This document shows positions 47,010-60,300 of a stretch of DNA of 64,000 bases, one piece after another. Made by a program: the position numbers and the translations under genes. The stretch comes from Pegea sp. RAD2-039 (taxonomy: Eukaryota > Chordata > Thaliacea > Salpida > Salpidae): NCBI GenBank assembly GCA_034620365.1, contig JAQGEQ010000192.1, forward strand, positions 1-64,000, in the 5' to 3' direction. The notes beneath the pieces are model-generated. The model ran no database searches, was not told the DNA's origin, and saw only the letters and a list, made by a program, of their open reading frames with translations. The stretch's first letter is position 1; each line of letters starts with the position of its first letter.

Positions 47010-49090
47010 TTCTAAGCTGCCAATTCGTAGACCAGTTTTCTACAGTGTGCAATGCAGTTTGAAGGGTAACAAGATAATAACTTGATGTCATCTGCATACA
47101 CAAACACTCTGACATCATCTACTGCTACTAGTCTTCTGATGAGGTCTTCGACGAAAATTAAAAAGAGAAAGGGACCCAGAACTCTGAGGAACAACACTAG
47201 TGATTTGACTAGAAGTACATAAAGATCTTTCAATACGAGTTTGTTGGGTTCTACCTGATAATTAATCTTCAATCCACTGTAAGATAAAGCTGTTGATTTT
47301 TTAGATTTTCAATACAGTAACGAGCTTAGTGTGTGGAAAAGAATCAAACGCTGTAGCAAAATTGAGATATATAATGCCACAAGGAGTAATACTTTTATAA
47401 TGGGCTGTAAGCTCATTAAGAAAAGTGAGATGTTGAGTCAGAGAAGATATTCGTTTCACAAAGCCATGTTGGACATCAGATATTAGATGGTGCTCCATCA
47501 AATGACTGGTCATATGATTTTAAGTGATATGTTCTTGAGTTTTGCAGATAACTGAGGTCAGCGAAATTGGTCTGTAGTTAAGTACAGTGTTTCTGGGACC
47601 CTTTTTATGAATTGAAGTAATAATAGCTTTCTTCCAAATTTTTGGAACTCTTTTTCGCTTCAGAGTCATGTTAAAGAGTAGCGATAAAGAGAAAGTAGCT
47701 TTTCTTAAAAACAAAGCTGGGATCTGATCTGGGGTGCTGAAAACTGATGATTTTAAAGAAGAAATAGCTTTAGATACCATATCGACCGTTATGTCAAAAT
47801 CTACCACCTCAGAGACATTTGTAAGAATGTCGGAGTAGGAGAGAGAAGGAGTATTGCCATCATCAGTTATAAAAACGCTATTAAATTGATTATTTAGCAA
47901 CTCAGCTTTATTCTGTGGTTCCATCACAAGCTGGTCGCTGTTATCAATTAGGGGAGTTATTTGAGATCTCGCCTTAAGCTTGCGATTTGTGAAACCAAAG
48001 AACGTTTTTTTGCTAGGTGAAGATAAAACTGCACTTTCTCTTCCCAAATGGAAATTAGAAATAGATTTCTTGTAAACTATACAAAGATCTTTGTACAGAG
48101 ATTTGATGGAAGGGTCTGTTTTAGTTTGTTTGTATAGAAGGTTTTTTAAATGTTGTAAATTCTTTAAATTTTTGGGTAAATGTGGTTTTTTGTTGATTCT
48201 ATAAAAAGATATGAATTTTTCGATTGACTCTTTAACGATGTTAGTAAGCCTTGAGTAAATAGTATTGATGTCTTCGGAAAAGTTGAAAACATAAATCCAG
48301 TCAACATCTGGTAGAAACTTGTTAATGCCATTATAATTTACTCAGTAAAAATTCCTTTTTCTTGAAGTTTTAACGTTCATAAAAAAATTTTGATGGAGCT
48401 TGAATTCAATCATATTGTGATCACACGTCAAAGTAAAAGGTTCTTTCTGATCAACGTAGATAATGTTCTCGGGTTTTGATGTGATAAGAAGATCCAAAGT
48501 ATTACCACTAACTTGGGTCGGAAAAGTAACCATCTGAGATAGATTATTGGCATTGAGGAAGCTTACAAAGGCATGACTTAGAAAGGGTGAATTAGTATTA
48601 TCGCTATCCAAGTTAAACGATTTTCCAATAAATGCTAATTTTACTAAAATCCCCCAAAATATATAACTCAGGACACACAGCACTCTTCAAAACATTTAAT
48701 AAGGCCTTAACACAGTAACCTTATCATTAGTTTTAGAGGGTGGTAGATAGGTACATATAAAACGAGAAAATTTGGACTTTGAGTAATGAAAATCAAAAGC
48801 GATAATCTCAAACCCTGGACAGTTAACGGGATTGATCTGAATTCTAGAGATCATGGTTGCAAGCGATGTTTTGTAGATTAAGCAAACACCGCCGCCTCTA
48901 TCATACAGTCTGTCACAACGCAAAACACAAAAAAGATTACCGTCAACCAGAAAAGAATCAGGATAAAACGGTTTCAACCAAGTTTCAGTAATAAAAACAA
49001 ATGTGAAATCTTGGGAATGCAAAAGAGCTTTCAATTGAAGTTTTTGTTGATAATCGACCGTGCGTTGAAGAACATACCTAATGTGATAGA
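47010..49090 (-). pseudogene. LINE copy D ORF2 (endonuclease-RT), broken
   Basis: It covers endonuclease and RT in at least five frames. Breaks relative to copy B: one base lost at the MFFNARSIINKN/LQLKALL joint (about 49,035), a deletion in the endonuclease near 48,690 ahead of the GDFN motif, and several frameshifts in the RT (about 47,515, 47,290 and 47,200). The YADD box is intact at about 47,090. Confidence 0.85.
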
Positions 49091-49206
49091 AGAATTGTCT
49101 TTTTGACGCTTGTGAGATTTGATGATGGGCTTCTGTAAATTGATATCTTGGTTATTAACAATTGTGTCCGAAGAGAGTTTGAAAAAAGAAGATGTGGGTC
49201 CAGTGA

Positions 49207-49840
49207 TTATGGCACTTCCTTTTTTTGAAAAAAAACCTTGACAATTCTCAAAGCCCATGGTGGACCTCGAACTTTGTATTTGAAATCAGTTGGTTGTTCC
49301 TTCTGATTTCGGTCATACGCCTCTTTTAGAAGACGCTTATTTTCTAAGCGATCATCTTCACACATATCATGTGCTACTCTAATGCACTCTAATTTTTTCT
49401 CAAGCTTTAGCTTATACAGCTTGGCAAGAAACTTGCGTTTGTTCCAATTTTCCTGAAAGGATACTTTCAGCGGTCTTTGATGATCTGAGCTTTTTGCTCC
49501 AAGTCTAGTCAGTGATACCTTTGGAACGTCCACAAAATCAAGGCTTTGAAAGCACATTTGATTAAAAAACTTACTGTCATCATCTTTATCAGTCTCAGAG
49601 ACATTTAAAATGATGACATTTTTTTCTCTGTCCTCACGGTCTAAAGTGAGTTTGTTTGTGCGTGTCGGTGACCTTCTTGGCATGAAGCTGCACCATACTA
49701 GCATTTTCGTCGGAACCGGGATCACCGACCACCGAGGCCCATGTGACTTGTTTCTTTGTAGAGGCATTCAGTTCGTACATTGATTTAGACAAACTAGAAG
49801 TTTTCTCATCAATCTTGGCAACTTCTGTTGCAATTTCCAA
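49207..49840 (-). pseudogene. LINE copy D ORF1 (two overlapping frames)
   Basis: The upstream frame (49,840-49,634) carries a coiled coil and KQVTWASVVGDPGSDENAS. The downstream frame continues as REDREKNVIILNVSETDK. The switch lies within CAAACTCACTTTAGACCGTG and is base-identical to that in copy B at about 15,320. Confidence 0.75.
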
Positions 49841-50205
49841 TTTAAATTTGGCTAATTAAGCAGATACAGATTTGCTGATGTCTGATAGTAGGTTTTGATT
49901 AAAATAAGATGAGGGAGCTGTTGTGTCCATGGTTATTCATTTAATGCAGAACCATTTAAATCCCAGTTGCTTCATTTGGTTGTTATCAAATATATCGTAA
50001 ATTGTTTTGCTCACATCAGTACAGGTGAGATGAAACCAGGAGAGACATTTAAAGCATTCTATTGCAGGATCTTCACCAGAGCAAATTTTATTGTAGGATT
50101 GGCAATTACCATTGCAAGCTTGTTTTGATGAAGTCGGTTTATCAGGATTTTTTTTTACGTTTTATCGTAAGGTCTTGGTAGTTTTATGCGTATCCACCAT
50201 AGTTC

Positions 50206-51310
50206 TTATAGAAGATTTTTACTATCACCAACAACTATCAGACACAATATATAGTATATCTATAATATACAAATCACTTCCTAGAAATAACTTTATCACA
50301 ACTTATGAGCACTTATTCAAATAGAATATAACCTAACAGGAAACTTTTTCAAATACAATCAAAAATGAAACCGTTTTAGAAAAAAGACGAACTACAAAAC
50401 CTAAAAGAAATTTTAAATTAAAAACAAAACTTTAAGTACTTTTTATTTAATAAAAATAGATAAACAGTATAAATAAAAGCAACTTTGCTAAATGGTGATT
50501 ATGTAAGCTCATCCTAATGGATAACCCTTGGTTCTAATTGGCGCTGGATTGACGACACTAGACTCTCGTTAAAGATATTTTAAACAAAATTAAAATTTAA
50601 CTATTTTTAATTCTGATTTTTTTGTAGATTTGTATAGGTATTTTCTTTGTTACATTCAATTTACATAAATAAATTACATAGTTCTAAACATAAGTAGGAA
50701 ATATGTTCCGTAATTTAAAAGTTCTAAATGAATGCATCTTTCTTAAAAAATTCACTTAAAATTAAGATTTTTTCGAATTATATTAATTCATAATTTACTC
50801 AATTTTATCAAATTCGTTTTTATTGAAGAAACAAACTCTCGTTATAGACAGTTTTTATAACTTTTGTTTTATGCCACTATAAATTAATTTATTTTCTTTT
50901 CCTTATGTAGCCTGTAAACGATAATTGAAAAAGAAATTAGCAAAGTTTTGTTTTTACATGATACAGCTTTTTTATTCGCTTAAAAACATCTTACTAAAAG
51001 TTTAATTAATATCAAGAAAGGTTATTCAGAGTCCGTTCCTATAACAACTAGCTAATAATGATTAAGGAATAATTAGACTTATATTGTTTAATATTTTTTT
51101 GTAATTAGTTATTTCTGTTATTTACATAATTAAGGTTAGATTTGAGCATACAATATTATATAATATTTATTTTATTTATGGTTTATTTTATTTCTTATAG
51201 TTTCATAAATACATTTATTTTTACATTTGTGAAACAAAGTAACTGGAAATCTTAAAATGTAAATGAAAAACTATAAAATATGTATTTGTTTAGATTTGGT
51301 TTCGAGATAG
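50206..51310. other. AT-rich spacer between LINE copy D and the right arm
   Basis: No gene seen. A short less AT-rich patch at about 50,510-50,575 is unassigned. Direct-repeat phrases related to TTTGTTTAGATTTGGTTTCG begin near 51,285 and recur at 51,535 inside the arm. Confidence 0.5.
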
Positions 51311-54300
51311 AAAACTTGTTTGTATCTATTATTCTAAATTTTAATATCTCTTAAGCTTTAAAAAAAGATGATCTTTAAATTATTTCATCACTTCATGTTA
51401 ATTAAAGATTTTAAAACGTTTCCTGAAGCTAAGTCAAACATCAAACTGTATTTTGTGGTCATGACTCACAACAATTTGACCTTTTATGTTCTTTGTTTTG
51501 TAGGCAATTTTTGAGGTTTCCATCAAATAGTATTTGTTTAGATTATGGTTTCGAGATAAGAAAAGACACTTGAAGATATAAGAGTAACAAAATTTAAGTA
51601 GAAGATGAACTGTAGTTAAATGTATTCTTGGAGTAACTCAAAGTAATTATTCTACATGAAAGAAGAAGTTAAGAAAGAGTTAAATTAAATAAGTGCTTGT
51701 ATACAAAAGAGATACAATAGATGCACTGATACAAAAGAATGACTTGCATTAAATCAACTTTTGTAAAATTAAAATATCTTAAGAATAAAACAAAAAATTT
51801 ACTGGCTAAACAGACACTCAGTAGATAAACTACTAAAAAGAATGAACATTTTTAATGCTTTTCATAAAATTTATTAGAGTATAAATTATTTTAAAGTAAA
51901 AGTAGACGGAGAACACTTTTTAATAATTAAATCCATCTCATGGAGTAGACCAAATCAATTAGTATTTGGTTTTGATATAAGAAAAGACACTTGAAGATAT
52001 AAGAGTAATTAAAATTAAAGTAGAAGATGAAAATATAGTTAAATGTATTCCTAGATTAACTCAAAGTAATTATTCTACACACAAGAAGCGAACTTCATAG
52101 TCTGGACATCTGATTCCAGCATTTTGATCAGAATTATCACAGATAAAACCTTCTTTGACGTTATTAGTTCGAATTTTTATATCAAGTTCAGCATCTCTGT
52201 GATAAAATTGAATTAATTTCTTGAAATTTGTTTAATTAAAAGAAAAAAAAAGTTCTGAAAACTTACTTATGTGAAACTAAACGACTTTCTACTAAAATTA
52301 TTTGCTCGCATATCTCTTCTGCATAGAGATCGCGAATTCGTTCAATGCTTTCATCATCACCACAGCCATCAGGCTTGTCAGTATTAAACCAGCGAGTAAA
52401 ATAAGCTCTACACATTCTTCCACCTGTGTTACAATTAGAATTAGTTTATATAAAAATCAAATTGATAATAATACATCTAATGTTACTTTATATATTTATT
52501 ATTTATGAAAATAAATGCGAAGGAGGGTGCCTGAAGAGAGCACCTCTCAAAAACACATTCTAACAGAAAACGTATATTTAGTCAAAAATATAGAAAGCAA
52601 AAGATGTAACGCATGGTATTTCAGTAGTCCTCTAAGCATATGACAGTGAACAATTACATAGAATGTTAATAATATAAAAAAAGGGGAAAAATTACAGTTT
52701 AGAAATGGAAATGTTGGCAATATTATAACGCTTCAACTTCTGCTTGAACAACGCGAGTGATTCTGACATGACAATGTCTGATGGCAGCTGGTTTCATGTA
52801 CTAATTGTGGGGTATGAGTAACAATATTGAACTGAATAAGGTGCCAAGTGATATGGCTTATTAAGATGTAACGTCTGAGTTGATATAATTTGAGGGAAGG
52901 ACTAATTTAGAAGAAACTATCGAATTGAAGGTCAATTAAATTGTTAATTAAAATATACAAAAGATAATTTATCTACTACAGACTAGATTGAAATAAAAAT
53001 CGTTTTTCTGACCGTCACTATATCCAAGTAACTCATCTTCGAATGCCCATCGAGGAGCAGCTGAACATTTACCAGTTTCCTTACTACAAGTTTTTACTGA
53101 TGACTGCCACTTGTTAAAATCAGCTTTCCATGACTTGTAGTCATCTCTCCATTTGTTCAATTCAGTAACACACTGTCCTTCAGCTACTTCTTTGATAGTT
53201 TTTCTAGCAACCAGCCGTTCAGTAGGAATAGCTGAGTCAAATAATATTAGATGAAAAGATAAAAGATTGTTGAGATTACTCACGATTAAGTATGATTCTG
53301 CAAGTTTTTGGATCTACAGGTCTTAGTGTAAAGAAATAACAATCACAAGTGACTTCATCGGTTTCTTCATTCCAATTACAGATTTGAGCACAACCCCCGT
53401 TGTCTGGCCGCATACATTTGTCTGAATTAAAACAAGAGTTTCGTTGACCTCTAAATTCGCGAAAGAATTGAACAAATAAAACGGATCAAGAAAGATTGAG
53501 TTTGTGCTTTTAACATACAATTAATCTTCAAAGATATTTTTTTAAATAATAACAAAATATTTGTTAGTTACTTTTAGGCAAGCAGCTGCTGACTCCACCT
53601 TTCTCCACACATACTTGATTTTTATAACATTTGTTATCTTCGCACGACCACGAGCCACTCAGACATTGACATTTTCTAGAACAATCATCCTTTGTGTAAC
53701 AGTCTCCATGCTACAAATACATTTCAAAAAATCATTACAAAAATTTGATAAAAGTTCGTAAACTAACGTTGTAGTAAGTTCCAGTTTCTTTATCAAGACA
53801 TCCACAATATTCTTCAAGAACACAATGATAACCACTCCAGATAAATCCTTCATCGCACACACATCCTGAAAACATGGTGTATGAGTTAGTTGAACAAATC
53901 ACAAGTACACACCTTCAATTCCAGCAACTGCTTCCATTCCTAAAATTGCTTCACATCTCGAAGCGTCTCGATCAGAGCATGTCTTTACACAATATGGAAC
54001 AACAACGGAATAATGCGAGTTCAAGGGGCAGTTGTATTCTGTTGATTGAAAAAAGAATTTGATTATAAATTCAGTTCAGTAAGATGATTGAAATAAGAAT
54101 ATTAAAGATTTAGTTGAAATAAATATCAGGTAAAAGATTACTTGTATAAAAGCTTGGAATAAATAGTCAATTTGAATTAAAGAAATAATAAATAAAAAGA
54201 CAAACTAAAGCTTTTTCTAAATACTATGATTGTAGAAATTGTTTAATTAAACTTTTTGATTAAAAAATCTTTTACTGTTTGATTAGAATCAAATAATGAT

Positions 54301-57300
54301 TTTTGTACTAACTGATGCCAATATTTTCTCGAACAGGTATCACTGGCTTGACCTCTGAGAAAAAGATACATTGCATCCAATAATTGATAAAACTTGATTC
54401 GAAAATCTCCAAAAATCCTTCTTTGTTGCAATTTAGAATCTCAGCAAGAGCAAGTTTATATGTTGTTGAAGAAACTACAGATTCACAAACATCCAATCCA
54501 GACTTTGCGCTTGAAATCGCGCCACTTATCAGTGAATCAACCAAAAACTCTTCAAACCGATCATTCTTTGAACAGAATGGTTCTTTACTAAAATAAAAGA
54601 AAGTTAGAAGAGCAGGATACTTCGACTTTAGAAAGTTACTCGTCAAAGATTGAGGGGATGTAATGGAGATTTATGAATTCAGTGTAGTCTTCAAATACAT
54701 CATTATCTTTGTCATCGTCCCAACTTCCGCAGATTCCATCAACAGACTGGAATGAATTCCCAGATAATTGTATGATAACTCTATGAAATAAAAGTAAAGT
54801 TTTTTGGATCAACTTTCAGTCATCATCATCTTACCCGCGTTCAAAGCCACTTCGAATAATTATATCCGAGTTAATAACAACTGTGACGAAAAAACCTTGA
54901 TGAAAGACTTGTACGGAGCCACCAAAACCGTCATCATATTCACTTCCCGGCATTACAGTTCGATCGTTAACCTATAGTTCAGACAAATCAGAATTTTGAA
55001 GCTTACAGAAATGAATCAACTTACAGTCACAATCTGGCCTTTAGCTGAGATCTTAATATCAAGGTAACTCCTCGCAATGCTATATGAGGCTATCACATCG
55101 AATGAAAAGACTCCTAATTTGTCGTTGTCGACTCTTTCAAGATCGATTTTAAATTCAGGAGCACCAAGTAATTCAAGAGGGTTGGTAGATCTAAATATTT
55201 GATTTCATAAATTATTTTTCATCTATTTTTCTAAATATAGTTTTAAATATAACAAATTTTTTTAAATTTATTTGTGATTATTAAAAAGTTTTTTATAAAT
55301 CAATTAAATGTTTGACAAACTTTACAAATGTATGTCTGCCCTTGGTGTTGAAAATAAAATGATTTCCATCAAATTGACGAACATACCCTCCATTTACGAT
55401 ACACAATTCACTCTAAATGTTTCAACATAATTTAAAATTAATAAAAATACTTGGCTGAATACGCTTGGCTTACTGGGATAATACATTTTCTTGTTATTCC
55501 AACATTAAAACATTCTTCCTTTCCAACACACTCATGCTTTTCACAGACATATTTACCTCGTCCGTAACAAACACATCTTTCACTACAATCAGGGCTTAAT
55601 CCAACAAAATCTAAACATTTTGCAGAAAACTCAATCAAGTTACTTCAATTATTCGATATCGATGAATAAAGTTACAAACAATTAAACTTAGTTGCAAGGA
55701 TATAAAATTTTAATGAAAATTATCTTGCAAAACTGTTTAGTTACCTTTTTTAACATATCCATACTCAGGTGTGAGGCAACCACACTCTTCTTCTTTTATA
55801 CATTCCCCAGCGTGAAGAATATAACCGCTATTGCAAATACATCCTTCTTTTTCAGGTGCAGCACATCTACAAATTACAAACTAATTAGCTTGCACTGTAA
55901 GAAATAAGCTTTTGATTTTAATCTTGCAAATTATAATATAGAAGCTAAAGAGCGATGAATTAAATGAGTATTTACCTAGATTCAGCAGTTGGATTAACAC
56001 ACGTGTTCGGACAACCTGATGCACAACCTGAATATGTAGAATGTGGTGGACATTTGAATACACCAGCAATAGCAGGAACTTTTGCTCGCCAATCACATTC
56101 AACAACAGGATCAATATTATTACATTTTCGTGTTACTTCGCTTAGTTGCTGAAAAACGTTTTTTATTTTCTTTTTCTTCTTACTGATATCAACAACTCAC
56201 TCTAGATAAAATTTCTGGGTCACCGTTAAACTGACAAAGATCGTATAAGCAGTTGTTGAAGTCTTGAGTTAGATCTAATTCTCTAAACACTTGCCGAAAA
56301 TTCCATCTAAATCTGTAATCACTCCACAATAATTGTTGGCGCTCCTGTTAATGTAAGAGACTTTTAAATCATTTACCGAATCACTTATCTTAAAGATTTA
56401 TAGATTTTAAAGCAAGTTTGTTGTGTTTAATGTCAGATAGCTTGATAATAAAAGGATCTTTCACCATTTTTCTTTCTGTAGGTCAGTGCAAGGTTCAATT
56501 GGTTCTGGAGCTGACTCAAGGCAACCACCATCTACAATAAAGCTCTCAACAAACTTATTGATATCCGATTCAACACCGCCTGTTGAGTTTGTGAAGTCAT
56601 CAAGAGGGTCACTGTTATAACTTCCACACATTCCAGCAAGCTGTTAGATGATTTTTATTAAAAACATTTCTGTAGTTTTCTATTAACTGGAAAACTGAAT
56701 AGTAACCTTGTTCTTATAAAACGATGGAACAGTCGTTATGATATCATATGGTCGGTAAAAAACTGTTACATAACCATACTTTAAAGTGAAACTATTGCCA
56801 GTATCTTGTATCGATAGATAATCATCTTCATAACCAAGGACATTTGCTACAAGACCTTCAGGATACAGGCCATATGCCTGATGAAACAGTTAAAATGTCA
56901 GTTGTGACATCAGAAATACTTCAGTGAAGGTCTCTTACCGTTACTTGAGGTACTCCAGCGTCGTTGTTGTTGAAAACAATTGTGACTGTTCTATTCCAAC
57001 GGTCATGGTGGAACGAGAAAGTGGCTTCACGTAGAAATGAAACTAAAGTATTTCCGTGAAGATTTTCGTTTTCAATAGAGATGCTGAACTTCTTGCTCCA
57101 AGCAATTGAGTCATCGGTAGTTTTGACGAAAGTGTATTTGCAGATTCCTTGGAAATCGTAATAAGTTCCATCAAAAGTGGTAAAGTGAGGGTCTCCTGTT
57201 CCTTGACACTGATTCATTTCTGTAAAAAACAAATTTCAGCACCTTTTAGATGACTTTAAATGCCTCAAACTACCTTGAGGCACACATTGGGGCTGCTGGG

Positions 57301-60300
57301 TATCTTCGGGAACCTTACACTCCTGACCTTCTGGACAAGCAAATGCTTCACATTTCAATTCACCTCCTTGACATTCACAACTTTTGTCACAAGTTCGTGT
57401 CAGAAACTTCGCCCCATTCTTCATTTCAATAAAATATAAAAAGATTTTTAAAAACAGTTTAAGAGATAAACATTGCTGTTTGATTTGTCATACAAAAGGA
57501 AGTATCATTTATCATACCTTGTAGTAAACCCCGTTGTTGAAGCAACCACATTCTGTAACAGGTATGCAGTTCAAGCCAGAAAGCACAAAACCGTCGTCAC
57601 AAACACATCCTGTTTAATGTTATAAAAAAGTCAATAAGACGTTTCAAGTTGTCTTCTGATAAATAAAAGTAAAAGGTATCTACAGAATGTTTGTCTCAAT
57701 CTAAATTTATGAGAAGTAATAGTTGTTTAAAAGAACATTTAAAAGATAGATGAGTAGAAAAATTAATAATTAAAGAAATTAATTCAAGCAAAATGTTTAC
57801 CAGCCACTTTTGGTTTTATACATCGAGTAGATTGTTTTGGATTTAAGCAGGTATCAGGGCAAGCCACACCTTCGTTTTCATAATGAGCATTCACAGGACA
57901 TTCAGGAACTATAAGAAGATAAGTTTGATTATAAAACGATAATTATCAGTGTCAATTTTTTAAAATTATATTTCAAATAATAGATTTTAATTAAAACAAC
58001 GATAGTTGCAATGATGTATACAGCATACCTGTTCCAGTTTCATCTCTCCAGTCGCAAATAGAAATGCCAGCCAGCTGACATTCTTGAGCAAAAATATCTA
58101 TTGCTTGATCTAATGCTTCTAAAGAACCTTCAGTTGCACACATATCAAAAATACAATTCTATAAAAAGAGCATTTTTGTTATGTCTCAAAACATATTTAG
58201 TAAACTGATTATTAACCTGTAAAATATTTGGAACTGGAATAACCAAACGGCATTTCTTAAAGCATTCACCCTCTATAAGACCACAAAGAGACGTATAAGC
58301 ATCTAAATCTTTACAACCTCCTGCTGTAGGTCCACCATTCTGACATCTGAAAGAACATCGTTAAGATCAGGCTTTTTCCACTAAATCATTAATATTTCTC
58401 AGAAATTGAAAATAAAATAGATCAACATCAAGTTGAAGAGATTCCTTACCTCTCAGCAGCTCCTCCAGACTTATAGAAACTTCCAAACTCATTTGCATTT
58501 ACAGGTGTTCCATCAGGCAATGCCAGGTCGTTATTCGGGTTACCATCAAAGTTTCCACAAAGACCTTATTTGAAATAAAATTTGATTAAATTATTTCTTA
58601 AAAGAAGTTATCTGAAAAGTCACCTTCAACTTTATTCGCATATGACCCAGCCAATTGTACTACAAACAAAGCATTTCCATTGTATCTTATCTCTAAACCA
58701 ATTTTACGGATTGTCAGGACAACATTTGAACCACTAATCTCAATTTTAAGGCCAAGTTCGGCTGAATAAGGAATTTCTACATATACTCCATCCACCTATA
58801 AAGTTATAAAGTGTAAAGTAAGATAAGGTCTGGTCACTACAATTGTCTCATGATCACATCTTTTGCTACTATACAGGGAATCGTATAAACGAAAGTAAAC
58901 CAGTTTCAAGTATTACCAAGATTTGCCTGTTTTTCAGGAAAGTGTAAGTGACTCCATCAATTTTAAAGAAAGCTCTTTTGAACCAAGAGACTAAAGTATT
59001 TCCAAATCGGTGTTCGTTCTCAACCTGAAATAGAATATTTTAAGATAAATCTATTCAGACTATAGGATCTTGTAACTGCAAAAAAGATACCTGAATGGTG
59101 AACGGAATCTTATCTCCAGTTTCAGTCACATTATCAAATAATGTATCCACCATTGTGTATACACAAGTGCCCATAAAATCAAAATAATTACCATCAAATG
59201 TTATGTAATGTGGGTCACCAGACAATTGGCATTCCTGATTTTCTGTGAAATATTTCAAGTTTAGCCGCTAAATGACTCGAAATTCTGATTTACAAAAAAA
59301 CATTACAATTATTCCAACTCACCGACTTGGTTACATCTCAAATCAGTTGTTGTCCAGGTCTCTCCATTACACTGAGCTGTTGTTGCTTCCGCGACTACAA
59401 ATTGAGGGTCACAAACTAACTGACATACAGAGCCATCGTTGAACCCATCGGTACATTTGATATTTGCCCCAGGGCCATTAATAAGAGGAGGACACTGGGA
59501 TAAATTGAAGATTAAAATAAGAAAAAATAGAAATCAGAATCGATTGTATTTGATACCTGAAGAACTTTAGTGTTTCTGACGAGGATATTAAAAGTTGTGT
59601 AAACAAACTGGTTTGAAAGTGTCCCTGTGACAGTTACTCTGCTTACTACACCGTCACTGGTACCTGCTGGTACAGTAAACTCAAGGTTTATTGTTGAAGT
59701 TTCATCCTCTCCAATTGATGCCCTGGTAAATGTTAATAAAACTTTTGGTTTAATTTTGAAACAAATATTTACGTTTTTGGATTAAAAGAAGTCAAATATT
59801 CCATTTGGTCAGTGGCATCAAAAGTGAAAAATCTTACTGCTGTTCCTCGATTGAAGAAAGTAACAGGTACCTGAGTATAGAGTAAACGATATCTCTTTCA
59901 AGAAACTGAATGTTTTCTTCAAACACCATTAATTACCGTGGCAGAACTTCCGTCTTCGACGATTATATCGACAACTTCATTTATTCCAATATTTTCAAGC
60001 AATGGTATAAGTAAACAGGCATCACTTCTTCTAAATGCGTTTCCTTCGTTAGTCAGACCCACTAAAATCTTTATAACAAATTGGTTTTTATTCATATCTC
60101 AAATAATAACAGCTCCTAGTTAAATCAATTTATTATTAACTAGTTATTTAGTCAAAGACTTTTTATACAAAACTAATTTGCAATAAGATAAGAATCGAAA
60201 AATACAAAGCTTTGTAAAACTTATTTAAAATAATAAGAGATTTTATCATTTAATTTAACAATTTGTTTTCATTTTTCTCTTTCTTATTTTTAATTATTAT

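Larger units (their letters stand above)
46575..50205 (-). mobile_element. CR1-like LINE (copy D), inverted relative to copy B
   Basis: On the minus strand: ORF1 PHD region with a frameshift (50,199 to about 49,930), coiled coil and linker (49,840-49,634; KIDEKTSSLSKSMYELNAS), RRM-like region (49,767-49,207), endonuclease (about 49,090-48,340; VFITETWLKPFYPD, RGGGVCLIY), connector and RT (48,047-47,010; AIITSIHKKG, NYRPISLTSVI, then FVYADDIKLLSC), and tail (46,954-46,620; LGITLSSDFKWRN). It stops at LSFFNLDT, where dispersed repeat copy 2 begins, and lacks its own 3' end. The catalytic YADD is intact, but many frameshifts and deletions show it is inactive. Confidence 0.9.
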
